DNA of 64,000 nucleotides from Streptomyces sp. ISL-12. Its GTDB lineage: Bacteria; Actinomycetota; Actinomycetes; Streptomycetales; Streptomycetaceae. Below, piece by piece: positions 25,754 through 33,906 of the stretch. Positions within the stretch are counted from its first letter, which is position 1. Every line of letters begins with the position of its first letter. The position numbers and the translations under genes were made by a program. The notes beneath the pieces were generated by a model that had not been told where the DNA came from, did no database searches, and saw only the letters and a program-made list of their open reading frames with translations. The stretch spans positions 24,206 through 88,205 of the forward strand of contig NZ_JAGGOO010000002.1 in NCBI RefSeq assembly GCF_018614415.1, read 5' to 3'.

Positions 25754-25781
25754 TGTCACACAGTCACGTCGTACCTGGTCA
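25754..25781 (+). promoter_or_regulatory. ECF41-type promoter P14
   Basis: -35 TGTCACA (25754-25760), 15-base spacer, -10 TGGTCA (25776-25781), about 100 bases before the secreted cupin gene. Confidence 0.77.
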
Positions 25782-25884
25782 CACTTAATGGCAATTCAGT
25801 GTGTCGTGTGCGCGGGCCGCCCCTTCGCGGTCTCCCTTACCCCGGGCGTCCGGCCGCACACGCGTCTTTCCGAAGGGAATCAGT

Positions 25885-26319
25885 ATGCGCACCATGTTGC
25901 GTGCCGCGGCGGTCGGGGCCGCGGTCACCGGGCTCTCGCTCGTCCCGGGCGCCGCCCAGGCGACCCCCGGCGGCCCCGGCGTCACCGGGACGGTGCTGGC
26001 CCAGTGGTCCGAGGCCGGCCGGGACTACGTCCTGCGCGAGATCACCATCCCGCCGGGCCAGGCGACCGGCTGGCACTACCACGACGGCACTCTGTACGCC
26101 TACGTCCGGCAGGGGACGCTGAGCCACTTCGACGCCACCTGCGCCTCGGACGGCGTGTACAAGAAGGGCAGCTTCCTGAAGGAGCCGGCGGGCGCGGACC
26201 ACGTGCACATCGGCCAGAACCGGGGCGCGGACAACGTCGTCCTGGAGGTCCTCTACGTCCTGCCGCACGGCGCCCCGTTCTCCGAGGACGCCCCCGACCC
26301 GGGCTGCGAACTGCCGTAA
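25885..26319 (+). CDS. Secreted cupin-domain protein
   Basis: A 144-residue protein with a Sec-type signal peptide (MRTMLRAAAVGAAVTGLSLV, cleavage likely after AQA near residue 27). The mature part is a cupin: PPGQATGWHYHDGTLYAYVRQGTL carries the first metal ligands and AGADHVHIGQN the last. Two cysteines in the mature part (TCASDG and PGCELP) could form a disulfide outside the cell. ATG at 25885 after GAAGGGA. Promoter P14 lies upstream. It is the third cupin in the island; ligand unknown. Confidence 0.86.
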   Translation: MRTMLRAAAVGAAVTGLSLVPGAAQATPGGPGVTGTVLAQWSEAGRDYVLREITIPPGQATGWHYHDGTLYAYVRQGTLSHFDATCASDGVYKKGSFLKEPAGADHVHIGQNRGADNVVLEVLYVLPHGAPFSEDAPDPGCELP

Positions 26320-26338
26320 CCAGGCGGTGCCGGACGGC

Positions 26339-26366
26339 TGTCACAGGCTCCCCCACTGCGCGGTCA
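26339..26366 (+). promoter_or_regulatory. ECF41-type promoter P15
   Basis: -35 TGTCACA (26339-26345), 15-base spacer, -10 CGGTCA (26361-26366), upstream of two small genes at 26427 and 26539. Confidence 0.78.
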
Positions 26367-26426
26367 ATGCGGTGTCAACGGCTTGCGGCGGTGTCCGCCC
26401 GGGCCCCGCAGCGAAGGAGGAGGAGC

Positions 26427-26555
26427 ATGGCAGGGACACCCGTCGGCCGATGCGTCCGGGCGGCCACCGCCCGGACCGTCGCCGCACGTCAGACGCCCGT
26501 CCGCGGGCTTCCGGAGCGAGGGGAGGAGGGCCGGGAGGATGCCGCGCAGCACTGA
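26427..26555 (+). CDS. Possible 42-residue small protein
   Basis: ATG at 26427 directly behind a very strong ribosome site (AAGGAGGAGGAG), about 55 bases after the predicted start of the P15 transcript. It encodes MAGTPVGRCVRAATARTV and a charged tail (PERGEEGREDAAQH). Its stop overlaps the start of the next small gene by 17 bases, so it may couple translation of that gene. No family is recognised. It could be a leader peptide rather than a functional protein. Confidence 0.42.
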   Translation: MAGTPVGRCVRAATARTVAARQTPVRGLPERGEEGREDAAQH

Positions 26556-26769
26556 CCGGCCGACCGATCCCGCCGCCGCCACCGCGTCGCTCGCCGCGGA
26601 GGCCGCCCTGCTCGAAGGGCGGCTGACCCTGCTCCGCGAGGCGATCGACACAGTGGACGCCCGGATCGACGCGGTCTCCGAGACCCTCAGCCGGCTGCGC
26701 CGCTCGGTGGCCGCGCCCACCGACGGTGCGGCGTCCCCGGACGAGGAGCCGGCCACACGTCGTCCATAA
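26539..26769 (+). CDS. Small coiled-coil protein, unknown function
   Basis: A 76-residue protein with a heptad-like middle (LAAEAALLEGRLTLLREAID and VDARIDAVSETLSRLRRSV) predicted as a coiled coil, flanked by Pro/Thr-rich ends. ATG at 26539; a GGAGGAG lies about 11 bases upstream inside the preceding small frame. It belongs to the P15 transcript and is followed by a hairpin at 26786. It resembles the N-terminal coiled coil of the protein at 26927 in style only. Function unknown. Confidence 0.62.
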   Translation: MPRSTDRPTDPAAATASLAAEAALLEGRLTLLREAIDTVDARIDAVSETLSRLRRSVAAPTDGAASPDEEPATRRP

Positions 26770-26785
26770 CAGTGTGTTCCGCACA

Positions 26786-26822
26786 CGGCCCACACCGGTC
26801 CGTCCCCGCCCGGTGTGGGCCG
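26786..26822. terminator. Hairpin terminator
   Basis: 26786-26798 pairs with 26810-26822 (13 bp perfect, 11-base loop), just after the small coiled-coil gene. Confidence 0.7.
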
Positions 26823-26926
26823 CCGCATATGATGTCCGGGTAGCATCCCCCGGTGCCGGGCCAGGATGACGGAACCGGCACATCGGGCGGTTCTGTCCGG
26901 ACAAGGGTTGAGGACGAGAGGAACGC

Positions 26927-27538
26927 ATGGTCTCCGTGACCCCGACGGCTCGCGACATCGAGAACACCGCCGAGAGCCTCCAGGAGGACCTGGCCCGGCT
27001 GGAGATCCAGCGGCAGGCGCTGGAGAGAGAGCTCGCCGCGGTCACCGCGCACCTCGACTCCGTGCAGCGGGCGCTGGCCGCCCTGCAGGCGCTGCTGCCC
27101 GGCACCTCCCCGTCCGCGGTCCCCGCACCCGCGGCGGTGCCGGCACCCCCGGTGGATCCGGCGCCCGAGGCGGCCGCCGAGGACGCCGGCGGCCGGTCCG
27201 CGGCCGGCCCCGCCGACTCCGGTCCCGTCCCCGCCCCCGAACCCGCCGCCACCCCGTCGCCCGCCGCCACCGCCGCTACTGCTTCTTCCGCTTCCGCCTC
27301 CGCTTTCTCCGCTTCAGCCGAAGCCGGGAAGTCGTACGGCAAGCTCACGGAGCAGATCCTGGCGTACTTCGCGGAGAACGCGGGCACCGACGTCCGCGCC
27401 CGCGATGTCGCGTCCGCGCTGGGACGCGACACCGACAGCGGCAGCATCAACGCCGTCCGCAGCACGCTCGACCGGCTGGTCGGCAGCTCCCGGGTGCGTC
27501 GGGTCGGGCGCGGTCTGTACCGCGCGGTCAAGCAGTGA
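26927..27538 (+). CDS. Coiled-coil plus winged-helix-like regulator, copy A
   Basis: A 203-residue protein in three parts: an N-terminal coiled coil (residues 8-58, e.g. LQEDLARLEIQRQALERELA), a long Ala/Pro/Ser linker, and a C-terminal segment of about 70 residues starting GKLTEQILAYFAENAGTDV. The latter, with ARDVASALGRDTDSGSINA and LVGSSRVRRVGRGLYRA, looks like a winged helix of the kind used by archaeal-style or MarR-like DNA binders. A shorter paralogue is at 33224. ATG at 26927 after GAGAGGAA. It overlaps the convergent NDH-2 gene by 11 bases. No family name; probably a DNA-binding or accessory regulator. Confidence 0.75.
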   Translation: MVSVTPTARDIENTAESLQEDLARLEIQRQALERELAAVTAHLDSVQRALAALQALLPGTSPSAVPAPAAVPAPPVDPAPEAAAEDAGGRSAAGPADSGPVPAPEPAATPSPAATAATASSASASAFSASAEAGKSYGKLTEQILAYFAENAGTDVRARDVASALGRDTDSGSINAVRSTLDRLVGSSRVRRVGRGLYRAVKQ

Positions 27539-28886
27539 GCCGGTCCTCGCGCACCGGGGACTCCTCCGCGCGACGTGGTTCGCCGTGCGAGACGAAAGCC
27601 TCCCTCGGGTGCTGCACCGAGGCCAGGGAGACGATGTCCCGGCCGTAGAGGGCGGCGGTCACCCACACGGCGAACACCCGTGCCTTGCGCTCCCAGCTCG
27701 GTATCGCCAGCACGTGATAGCCGCGGTGCGTCAGCCAGGCCGGGAACCCCTTGATGACCAGGGACCGGTACTGGAAGATGCCACGGCCCATCCCCAGCGT
27801 GGCCACCACACCCAGGCTGCGGTGCCGGTACTCCTTGACGGGCCGGCCGCGCAGCGCCGCCACGATGTTCTTCGCCAGCAGTTTGCCCTGCCGGACGGCG
27901 TGCTGGGCGTTGGGCACGGTACGGGCGCCCGGCCGGCCGGCCGCGAGGTCGGGCACCGAGGCGTCGTCGCCGGCCGCCCAGACGTCCGCCACCACCCCGG
28001 TGTCCGCACTGACCCGCAGGTCCGCGCGTACGGTGAGCAGGCCGCGTTCGTCGACCGGCAGGTCGGTGTGGTTGTGCACGATCGGGTTGGCGGCGTTGCC
28101 CGCCGCCCACACCAGCAGGCCCGAGTCGTACGCGGTGCCGTCCGACAGCCGGACGTGGCCGTTCTCCGCCGACACCAGCTGGGTGTTCAGGTGCACCCGG
28201 GCCCCCCGCTTCTCCAGTGACCGCACCACCCACGCGCCGGGCCGGTCGGTGACCTCGGGCAGGATCCGGCCCCGCGCCTCGACCAGGTGGAAGGCCGGCT
28301 CCTCGGGGCCGATCTCCGGATACTGCTTGAGCAGCGCGGTCGCCAGGCTCAGCAGCTCGCCGAAGCCCTCCACGCCGGAGAAGCCGCCGCCGACGACGGT
28401 GACGGTGAGCAGCCGCGCGCGTTCGGGGCCGGGCGGCAGGGTCGCCGCGCGGTCGAACGAGGTGAGGAGGCGGTCGCGGATCGCGACCGCCTCCTCGACG
28501 TGCTTCAGTCCGTACGCGTGGTCGTGCAGCCCCGGGATGGGGAAGGTGCGGGTGACCGCGCCCGCCGTCACCACCAGCACGTCGTAGGGGAGGTCGAACG
28601 ACGGCCCGGACTCCGGGCGGACGGTGACGGTGCGCGCGCTGTTGCGAATCTCCGTCACCGAGCCCGCGATCAGCCGGGTACGGCGCAGATGGCGCCGCAG
28701 CGAGACCGCGGCGTGCCGGGCCTCCACCGATCCGGCGACCACCTCGGGCAGGAACGGCTGGTACGTCATGTACGGACGGGGGTCGACCACGGTGACCCGT
28801 GCCTCCCCCCGGCGCACCTTCTTCTCCAGGCCCCACGCGGTGTAGAAACCCGCGTAACCGCCACCCACGATCAAGATCTCACGCAC
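27528..28886 (-). CDS. ndh: Type II NADH dehydrogenase (NDH-2)
   Basis: A 452-residue flavoprotein that passes electrons from NADH to menaquinone without pumping protons. The FAD motif ILIVGGGYAGFYTAWGLE is at the N-terminus, the NADH motif VTVVGGGFSGVEGFGELL near residue 165, and the second FAD region ADVWAAGDDASVP near residue 305, followed by AQHAVRQGKLLAKNI typical of NDH-2. The C-terminus holds a membrane-associating segment (RGYHVLAIPSWERKARVFAVW). It starts at GTG 28886; promoter P16 lies about 33 bases upstream. In this island it could feed the quinone pool used by the solitary cytochrome b. Confidence 0.88.
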   Translation of the reverse strand: MREILIVGGGYAGFYTAWGLEKKVRRGEARVTVVDPRPYMTYQPFLPEVVAGSVEARHAAVSLRRHLRRTRLIAGSVTEIRNSARTVTVRPESGPSFDLPYDVLVVTAGAVTRTFPIPGLHDHAYGLKHVEEAVAIRDRLLTSFDRAATLPPGPERARLLTVTVVGGGFSGVEGFGELLSLATALLKQYPEIGPEEPAFHLVEARGRILPEVTDRPGAWVVRSLEKRGARVHLNTQLVSAENGHVRLSDGTAYDSGLLVWAAGNAANPIVHNHTDLPVDERGLLTVRADLRVSADTGVVADVWAAGDDASVPDLAAGRPGARTVPNAQHAVRQGKLLAKNIVAALRGRPVKEYRHRSLGVVATLGMGRGIFQYRSLVIKGFPAWLTHRGYHVLAIPSWERKARVFAVWVTAALYGRDIVSLASVQHPREAFVSHGEPRRAEESPVREDRLTA

Positions 28887-28918
28887 GGTGTCCTCTGTTC
28901 TCTTGGCTTCACCCTCCT

Positions 28919-28946
28919 AGACCGGTCGGTGCCACTCGGTGTGACA
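28919..28946 (-). promoter_or_regulatory. ECF41-type promoter P16
   Basis: Minus strand -35 TGTCACA (28946-28940), 15-base spacer, -10 CGGTCT (28924-28919), in the short gap between the amidase stop and the NDH-2 start. Confidence 0.82.
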
Positions 28947-28954
28947 TGGGGGTG

Positions 28955-30904
28955 TCAGTGCCCGCTGTGCGCGCGAGAGCCGACGGTCACGTCGTTCTCG
29001 TAGACCAGCGACGTGCGGTGGCCGTACTGGATGGTGTACATCTTCTTCGCGCCGAAGACGACCTTGGTGGCGGCCGACGGGAAGTAGTCGGTGGTCCGCC
29101 GGGGGACGGGGGTGGCCACGTACGCCTGACCGGCCGGCACGGTGTACATGCTCAACGGCGCCTGGGTGGACGGCGAGAGACCGGCGGGGATCTCGGCGGC
29201 GTCCGGGTAGCTGGTGCCGTAGACCGGCACCGGGCCGGTGCCGGCCGGCGTGACGATCGTGGCGTCGCGGGCCGGTACGGTGTTGCGGCCGTGCGGGTTG
29301 TGGAACCACACCTTGGTGCCGCTGAACCAGATCGCGGTCCAGTCTCCCTCGCGGCCCGCGACGACGAACTGCTGGCCGGCCTGGGCGGTGCTGCCCCAGT
29401 CGTTGATGCGGGTGGTGCCGGGCTCCGAGGGGTGCAGGGCCTGGTCGCCGAAGAGGGGCGCGGACGCCCGGGGCGCGGTGCGCAGGTAAACGAAGTTCGA
29501 CGCCCGGGTCGTGTCGGTGCACTCGGTGGTGGCGCCGGTCGGGTCGTCGGACGGGCAGATCCGCACGGTGTTCCGATTGTGGGTGAAGCCGGGTGCGATG
29601 GTCACGGCGGTGCCGACGCCGCCGACGCCGTGCGCGCCCCGGACCGGGACGCCGAGCAGGTCCATGAAGTGCTCCCAGTCCCAGTACGGGCCCGGGTCCC
29701 AGTGCACGCCGGACACCAGCGCGGAGTTGGGTCCGACGACGTTGTCGTGGCCGACGATGTGCCGGCGGTCGAGCGGGATGTCGAACCGTGCGGCCAGGTA
29801 CTTCACCAGCTCGGCCGTCGCCTGGTACTGGGTCTCGGTGTACCAGGTGGCGCCGTGCGCGGCGAACGCCTCGTGCTCGATGCCCACCGAGTGCATGTTG
29901 GCGACGTAGTTGCCCGCGTGGAAGGCGAGGTTCTCGGTGGGCACCATCTGGGTCACCGCGGCGTCCGAGGAGCGGATCACGTAGTGCGCCGAGGCCGTGC
30001 CCGCGAGCTGGGCGTTGGCGATGGCGGACGCGTAGGACCCCTCGGTGTCGTGGATGACGATCTGGTCGATGACGGTGCCGTTGGCCGGGCGGTCGGCGAC
30101 CTGCCCGTTCGACGGGTGGGCCGGCACGAACGCGCAGTCCAGGGTGGCCGGGCACTCGGTGCCGGCGTCCGTCCCGGTGGGCAGGTCCAGCGCGTCCAAC
30201 TGCGCGGGGGCCGGTGTGACGGCGGAGTCGGCGGCGAGCCGGACCCGCTGTCCGTCGGAGGTCTCGCGGGCGGCGCCGTGGCGCATCGTGGCGAAGACCC
30301 GGCCCGCGTAGGCGGCGGCGCCGCGCCGGTCGGTCGCCTGGCCGTAGCGGGCGACCGCCGCGTACCAGTCCTCCGGGTCGTCGGACAGCGGACCGTCGAG
30401 CTGCCTCTGGTACGACGCCAGCAGCGCCGCCCCGCCGCGGATGTTGGCGGCCGGGTCCGCGCGCAGTTCGGCGGCGGACAGGCCGGTCAGCCCGGCCGCG
30501 TCGCGCAGGGTGTGGCGGGCCTTGTCCCGGGCGAGCGCGCGCGCCTCCGCGCGGCCGGCCATGCCCGCCGCCCCGCCGGTCAGCATGCCGGTGGTGACGT
30601 CGGTCAGATGCATGGGGCCGTAACCGCCGGAGGCGCTGTGCTCACCCTGGTGCGTCTCCCAGGCCGACTGCTGGTAGGCCACGGCCATCAGCACCTCCCG
30701 GGGGACGTGGTAGTCCTCGGCCGCCTCGGTGAACATCCGTTGCAGAGCGGTGTCCTGGGCCGGGGTGTCCTGGGTCGCCTGGGCCACCACGGGGACGGTT
30801 ATCGCCCCCGCCACCACCAGGGCCGCCGCACCGAGCACGAGGGGCCGTCGGCGCAGGGCACGCCTGCGGTGGGAAGGTGTCTTGTCTGTCAATTGAAGTC
30901 CCAC
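28955..30904 (-). CDS. Secreted N-acetylmuramoyl-L-alanine amidase
   Basis: A 649-residue exported cell-wall enzyme. An Arg-rich N-terminus and hydrophobic segment ([19 protein letters not shown]) form the signal. Residues 50-230 resemble a lysozyme/transglycosylase-like helical domain ([20 protein letters not shown]). Residues 270-420 are an amidase_2 domain with zinc ligands in IVIHDTEGS and [13 protein letters not shown]...[10 protein letters not shown]. Beyond that are SH3-like repeats that may bind cell wall. The GTG at 30904 lacks a clear ribosome site; a TTG at 30892 is an alternative. It has no ECF41 promoter. It ends eight bases from the NDH-2 promoter. Confidence 0.85.
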   Translation of the reverse strand: MGLQLTDKTPSHRRRALRRRPLVLGAAALVVAGAITVPVVAQATQDTPAQDTALQRMFTEAAEDYHVPREVLMAVAYQQSAWETHQGEHSASGGYGPMHLTDVTTGMLTGGAAGMAGRAEARALARDKARHTLRDAAGLTGLSAAELRADPAANIRGGAALLASYQRQLDGPLSDDPEDWYAAVARYGQATDRRGAAAYAGRVFATMRHGAARETSDGQRVRLAADSAVTPAPAQLDALDLPTGTDAGTECPATLDCAFVPAHPSNGQVADRPANGTVIDQIVIHDTEGSYASAIANAQLAGTASAHYVIRSSDAAVTQMVPTENLAFHAGNYVANMHSVGIEHEAFAAHGATWYTETQYQATAELVKYLAARFDIPLDRRHIVGHDNVVGPNSALVSGVHWDPGPYWDWEHFMDLLGVPVRGAHGVGGVGTAVTIAPGFTHNRNTVRICPSDDPTGATTECTDTTRASNFVYLRTAPRASAPLFGDQALHPSEPGTTRINDWGSTAQAGQQFVVAGREGDWTAIWFSGTKVWFHNPHGRNTVPARDATIVTPAGTGPVPVYGTSYPDAAEIPAGLSPSTQAPLSMYTVPAGQAYVATPVPRRTTDYFPSAATKVVFGAKKMYTIQYGHRTSLVYENDVTVGSRAHSGH

Positions 30905-31079
30905 TGTCGAAAGAGTCGGTTGACGTCACCGTCAAAGGGTGTGAGGCAGGCCGACGGAGGGCGGCCGCGAGCGGTCCACGGCCGCCAATTCCGGTGGGCG
31001 CGCCGGGAGTTCACACCGTTGCACACTGAACGTACCAGACGCCTGCCGGTACCGAGGTGCGGTACGGATCAACCGGTGT

Positions 31080-31814
31080 TCAGGCGCCCTGGTGCGCGCT
31101 CCAGTGCTTCTCCAGGATGTAGGCGACCTCCGCGGGCCGTTGCAGCGGCGGCCAGTGGTTGCAGTCCATCTCGATCACCGTCGAGGCGTGCAGGGAGGTG
31201 CCGAGCCGGCGCCCGAACTCGATCTGGCAGGCCGGGTCGAGGGCACCCCAGAAGACCAGGCACGGCGCCGGGACGGCGGACAGCCCCGCCTCCCACTCCG
31301 CGCCCATGGTGACCGCGGACCGGTACAGCTTGAGGATGGCGTCCTTCATCGGCTCGTCCACCCGGCCCACCGTCTCCTCGGCCAGGTGCGCGGGCACGTC
31401 GAAGCCGGCCGCGAGGTCCTGGGCGAAGGACTCCAGGCGCAGTTCTCTCATGAAGCGGTCGCCCTCGACCGGGTCCTGCCAGATCTTGGCCAACGGATGC
31501 CAGACATACCCGGCGTTGACCGGCCCGTTGCCGCCGGCCCAGGTGCGGACCAGGTCGGGACGGAGGCAGGCGACGCGGAGGCTGAGGATGCAGCCCCAGT
31601 CGTGACCGACCAGGTCCACCGGCTCACCGACCCGCTCCAGCCGCTCGATCAGCCAGTCGACGTACTCCTCCTTGGTGGAGCCGAAACCGGCCGGGCGCGG
31701 GGCGCCGAAGCCGGGCAGGTCCCAGGCTTCCACGTCGGTCCGGGTCAGGTGCCGGCGTACGCCGTCCCACACATGGTGGGTGTCGGGGACGCCGTGGATC
31801 AGGATCGCGGGCAT
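31080..31814 (-). CDS. Alpha/beta hydrolase (epoxide hydrolase/dehalogenase-like)
   Basis: A 244-residue cytoplasmic alpha/beta hydrolase. It starts ILIHGVPDTHHVW (oxyanion HG), and its nucleophile elbow GHDWGC near residue 72 has aspartate as nucleophile, as in epoxide hydrolases and haloalkane dehalogenases. The acid is probably in FWGALDPAC and the catalytic His in DCNHWPPLQRP. ATG at 31814 with AAGGAG twelve bases upstream. Upstream there is only a poor ECF41-like match on this strand (TGCAACA and CGGTGC at the right distance), so regulation is uncertain. Confidence 0.84.
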   Translation of the reverse strand: MPAILIHGVPDTHHVWDGVRRHLTRTDVEAWDLPGFGAPRPAGFGSTKEEYVDWLIERLERVGEPVDLVGHDWGCILSLRVACLRPDLVRTWAGGNGPVNAGYVWHPLAKIWQDPVEGDRFMRELRLESFAQDLAAGFDVPAHLAEETVGRVDEPMKDAILKLYRSAVTMGAEWEAGLSAVPAPCLVFWGALDPACQIEFGRRLGTSLHASTVIEMDCNHWPPLQRPAEVAYILEKHWSAHQGA

Positions 31815-31971
31815 GTCTGTGCACTCCTTCATCGGAGGTGGCGCCTCGTACGTGGGCGCGGCACCGCATCTTGTCACACTGTGTTGCACCGACGGTCCGG
31901 CCCGTGGGGCTGCCGACGGGCGCGCGGTCGTACCGGGCACGGTGCGAGAGCAACCACGCGCCCTGCCCGGA

Positions 31972-31999
31972 TGTCACATGATCCGTGCGTGTCCGGTCT
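31972..31999 (+). promoter_or_regulatory. ECF41-type promoter P17
   Basis: -35 TGTCACA (31972-31978), 15-base spacer, -10 CGGTCT (31994-31999), 71 bases before ECF41 sigma gene IV; implies autoregulation or a cascade. A TGTCACA at 31872 has a CGGTCC one base too close. Confidence 0.8.
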
Positions 32000-32070
32000 G
32001 CTCTGCGGAGGGCACCGCGGCCGACAGTGCTGGTGGCGATGTGGTGTCCCGGGAGAGGAAGGACCACTCG

Positions 32071-33078
32071 ATGGGCGAGACCGGTGGCGCGGTACCGATC
32101 GCGGAGCTGCTCGACGAGCGACGGCATCTGCTCGACGTGGCCCACTGGATGCTGGGCACCGCCCCCGGGGCGGAGGACGCCGTGACCGAGACCTACCGGC
32201 GGTGGTACGCCCTGACCGACGCCCGCCGGGCGGCCGTCGCCGAGCCGCGCGCCTGGCTGACCAGGACCACCGGCATCATCTGCCTGGCCCGGCTCGCCCG
32301 GCCCGGACGCGCTTCGCCCGGGCGCCTTTCGCCCGAGCACCTTTCGCCGGGACACCCTTCGCCCGGACTCCCCTCGTCGCGGCGTCCCTCCCCCGCGCGT
32401 ACGGGGTCCGCGCGCACGGGGTCCGCGGCGGCCGGCGGCGGGGCGGGCCGGCCGGCCCGCCCGCCCGATCCGGCTTTGACCGAGGAGATCAGCGGCGTCC
32501 TGCTCGACGCCCTGGCCACGCTCTCCCCGGCGGAACGGGCCGCGTTCGTCCTCAACGATGTCTTCGCCATGCCGCCCCGGGCGGTGGCCGGCATCGTGGG
32601 GCGGTCACCGCGCGCGTGCGCCGAACTCGCCGACCGGGCCCGGCACAGCCTGCGGGCCGGCCGCGCCCGCCCCACGGCGGACCGGGAGCACGACAGTGTC
32701 GTCCGGGCCGTCCGGCGGGCGTGTGCCACGGCCGACACCACCGGGCTGGCGGCCCTGCTGGCGCCGGACGCCACCGCCCTCTTCGACGGCGGCGGCAAGG
32801 TCCGTGCCCTGACCCGCCCGGTGCGCGGAAAACACCATGTGACCCGTACTCTCCTCACCCTCCTCGCGCTCCGTCCGCGCACCACCCTCCACCTGCGCCG
32901 GGCCAACGGCCGCACCGCGATCGTGGTGCGCCACCGCGCCCGGACCGCCGCCGTCATCAGCTTCGACGTCTCCGGTCACCAGGTCACCGAGGTCTGGGCC
33001 GTGCTCAACCCCGACAAGCTGCGGGCCTGGAACCGCTCCCGCTTCCCCGTCGACGAGCGCGGCCCGCGGGACGGCTGA
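32071..33078 (+). CDS. ECF41-like sigma factor IV with extended repetitive linker
   Basis: A 335-residue sigma factor. Region 2 has IAELLDERRHLLDVAHWMLG and EDAVTETYRRWY; region 4 has SPAERAAFVLNDVFAMPPRA and VGRSPRACAELADRARHS, an intact HTH. Between them lies a Pro/Ser/Arg-rich linker of about 50 residues made of imperfect five-residue repeats (RLSPE, HLSPG, HPSPG) instead of the ECF41 WLPEP motif. FDGGGKVRALTRP and LNPDKLRAWNR are the ECF41 C-terminal signatures. ATG at 32071 after GAGGAAGGA. Promoter P17 is upstream and the wHTH paralogue B follows after 145 bases. Confidence 0.87.
   Translation: MGETGGAVPIAELLDERRHLLDVAHWMLGTAPGAEDAVTETYRRWYALTDARRAAVAEPRAWLTRTTGIICLARLARPGRASPGRLSPEHLSPGHPSPGLPSSRRPSPARTGSARTGSAAAGGGAGRPARPPDPALTEEISGVLLDALATLSPAERAAFVLNDVFAMPPRAVAGIVGRSPRACAELADRARHSLRAGRARPTADREHDSVVRAVRRACATADTTGLAALLAPDATALFDGGGKVRALTRPVRGKHHVTRTLLTLLALRPRTTLHLRRANGRTAIVVRHRARTAAVISFDVSGHQVTEVWAVLNPDKLRAWNRSRFPVDERGPRDG
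32309..32383 (+). repeat. 15-bp imperfect tandem repeats in the sigma IV linker
   Basis: About five units of 15 bases of the type CCTTTCGCCCGAGCA, encoding a Ser-Pro repeat between sigma regions 2 and 4. Copy number may vary between strains. Confidence 0.7.
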
Positions 33079-33223
33079 GCGGGCCCGGACCGGTTCCACC
33101 CGTTACGCTCTGCCCACAAGAGTGGCAACAATTGACGGACACGTTTTCACCCGTCCATCACTGTGTCTTCCTCGTGGGAACAGGAGGGGCTGGGACAGGA
33201 AGCGGCGACGATGAGAGGGAAAC

Positions 33224-33673
33224 ATGGTTCCGGCATCTCGCGCAGCACGCACCATCGAGAGCACCGCTGAGCGCCTCCAGGAGGATCTCAGCCGCCTGGA
33301 GTGGCAGAAGCGGGCGCTGGAACGGGAGCTGGCCGCCGTCCTCGCCCATCTGACCTCCGTGCAGCGGGCCCTGAGCGCCCTCGAAGCGGTACTGGAGGAA
33401 CCGTCCGACACGGTGCGGCAGGAACCGACGGGCGCGGCACGGGAGGAACAGCCGGGCACGGAGCGTGCGTACGGCCGGCTGACCGAGCAGATCCTGCACT
33501 GCCTCGCGCAGGCCGGTGACACCGATGTGCGCGCCCGTGACGTGGCGGTGGCACTCGGCCGACCCACCGACAGCGGCAGTGTCAACGCGATCCGCAGCAC
33601 GCTGGACCGGCTCGTCGGTGCCTCCCGGGTCCGCCGTACCGGCCGGGGCCTCTACCGTGCCCAGCGTCCCTGA
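33224..33673 (+). CDS. Coiled-coil plus winged-helix-like regulator, copy B
   Basis: A 149-residue paralogue of the protein at 26927, with the same N-terminal coiled coil (RLQEDLSRLEWQKRALEREL), a short linker in place of the long one, and the same C-terminal block (GRLTEQILHCLAQAGDTDVR, ALGRPTDSGSVNAIRSTLDR, RVRRTGRGLYRA). ATG at 33224 after GAGAGGGAAAC. It lies 145 bases after sigma IV on the same strand and may be read from the same transcript. Keeping the N- and C-terminal parts while the linker differs suggests both ends are functional. No family known. Confidence 0.75.
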   Translation: MVPASRAARTIESTAERLQEDLSRLEWQKRALERELAAVLAHLTSVQRALSALEAVLEEPSDTVRQEPTGAAREEQPGTERAYGRLTEQILHCLAQAGDTDVRARDVAVALGRPTDSGSVNAIRSTLDRLVGASRVRRTGRGLYRAQRP

Positions 33674-33906
33674 AGAGGCGGCGTCCGGCGGGCTGATGGC
33701 CCCGAACGCCGGCTCGCGGGGGATCGAGCGAACGTCCGGGGCCGCAGCACCCGCTCGGCTCTGGAGAACGGGTGCGACAACGTCGACTCTACCGCAGGTT
33801 GACACTCTTTGAAGTCACCGTGGCGACGCGCACCCGACTCCCGTAACAATGTTGTGTCGAGTGTGCGGCCGACTCGGTCGGACCACGCCCACAACGGACC
33901 ATACTG

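Noticed and set aside
31872..31898. TGTCACA followed by CGGTCC
   Set aside because: One base too short, and the well-spaced P17 lies 100 bases further on for the same gene.
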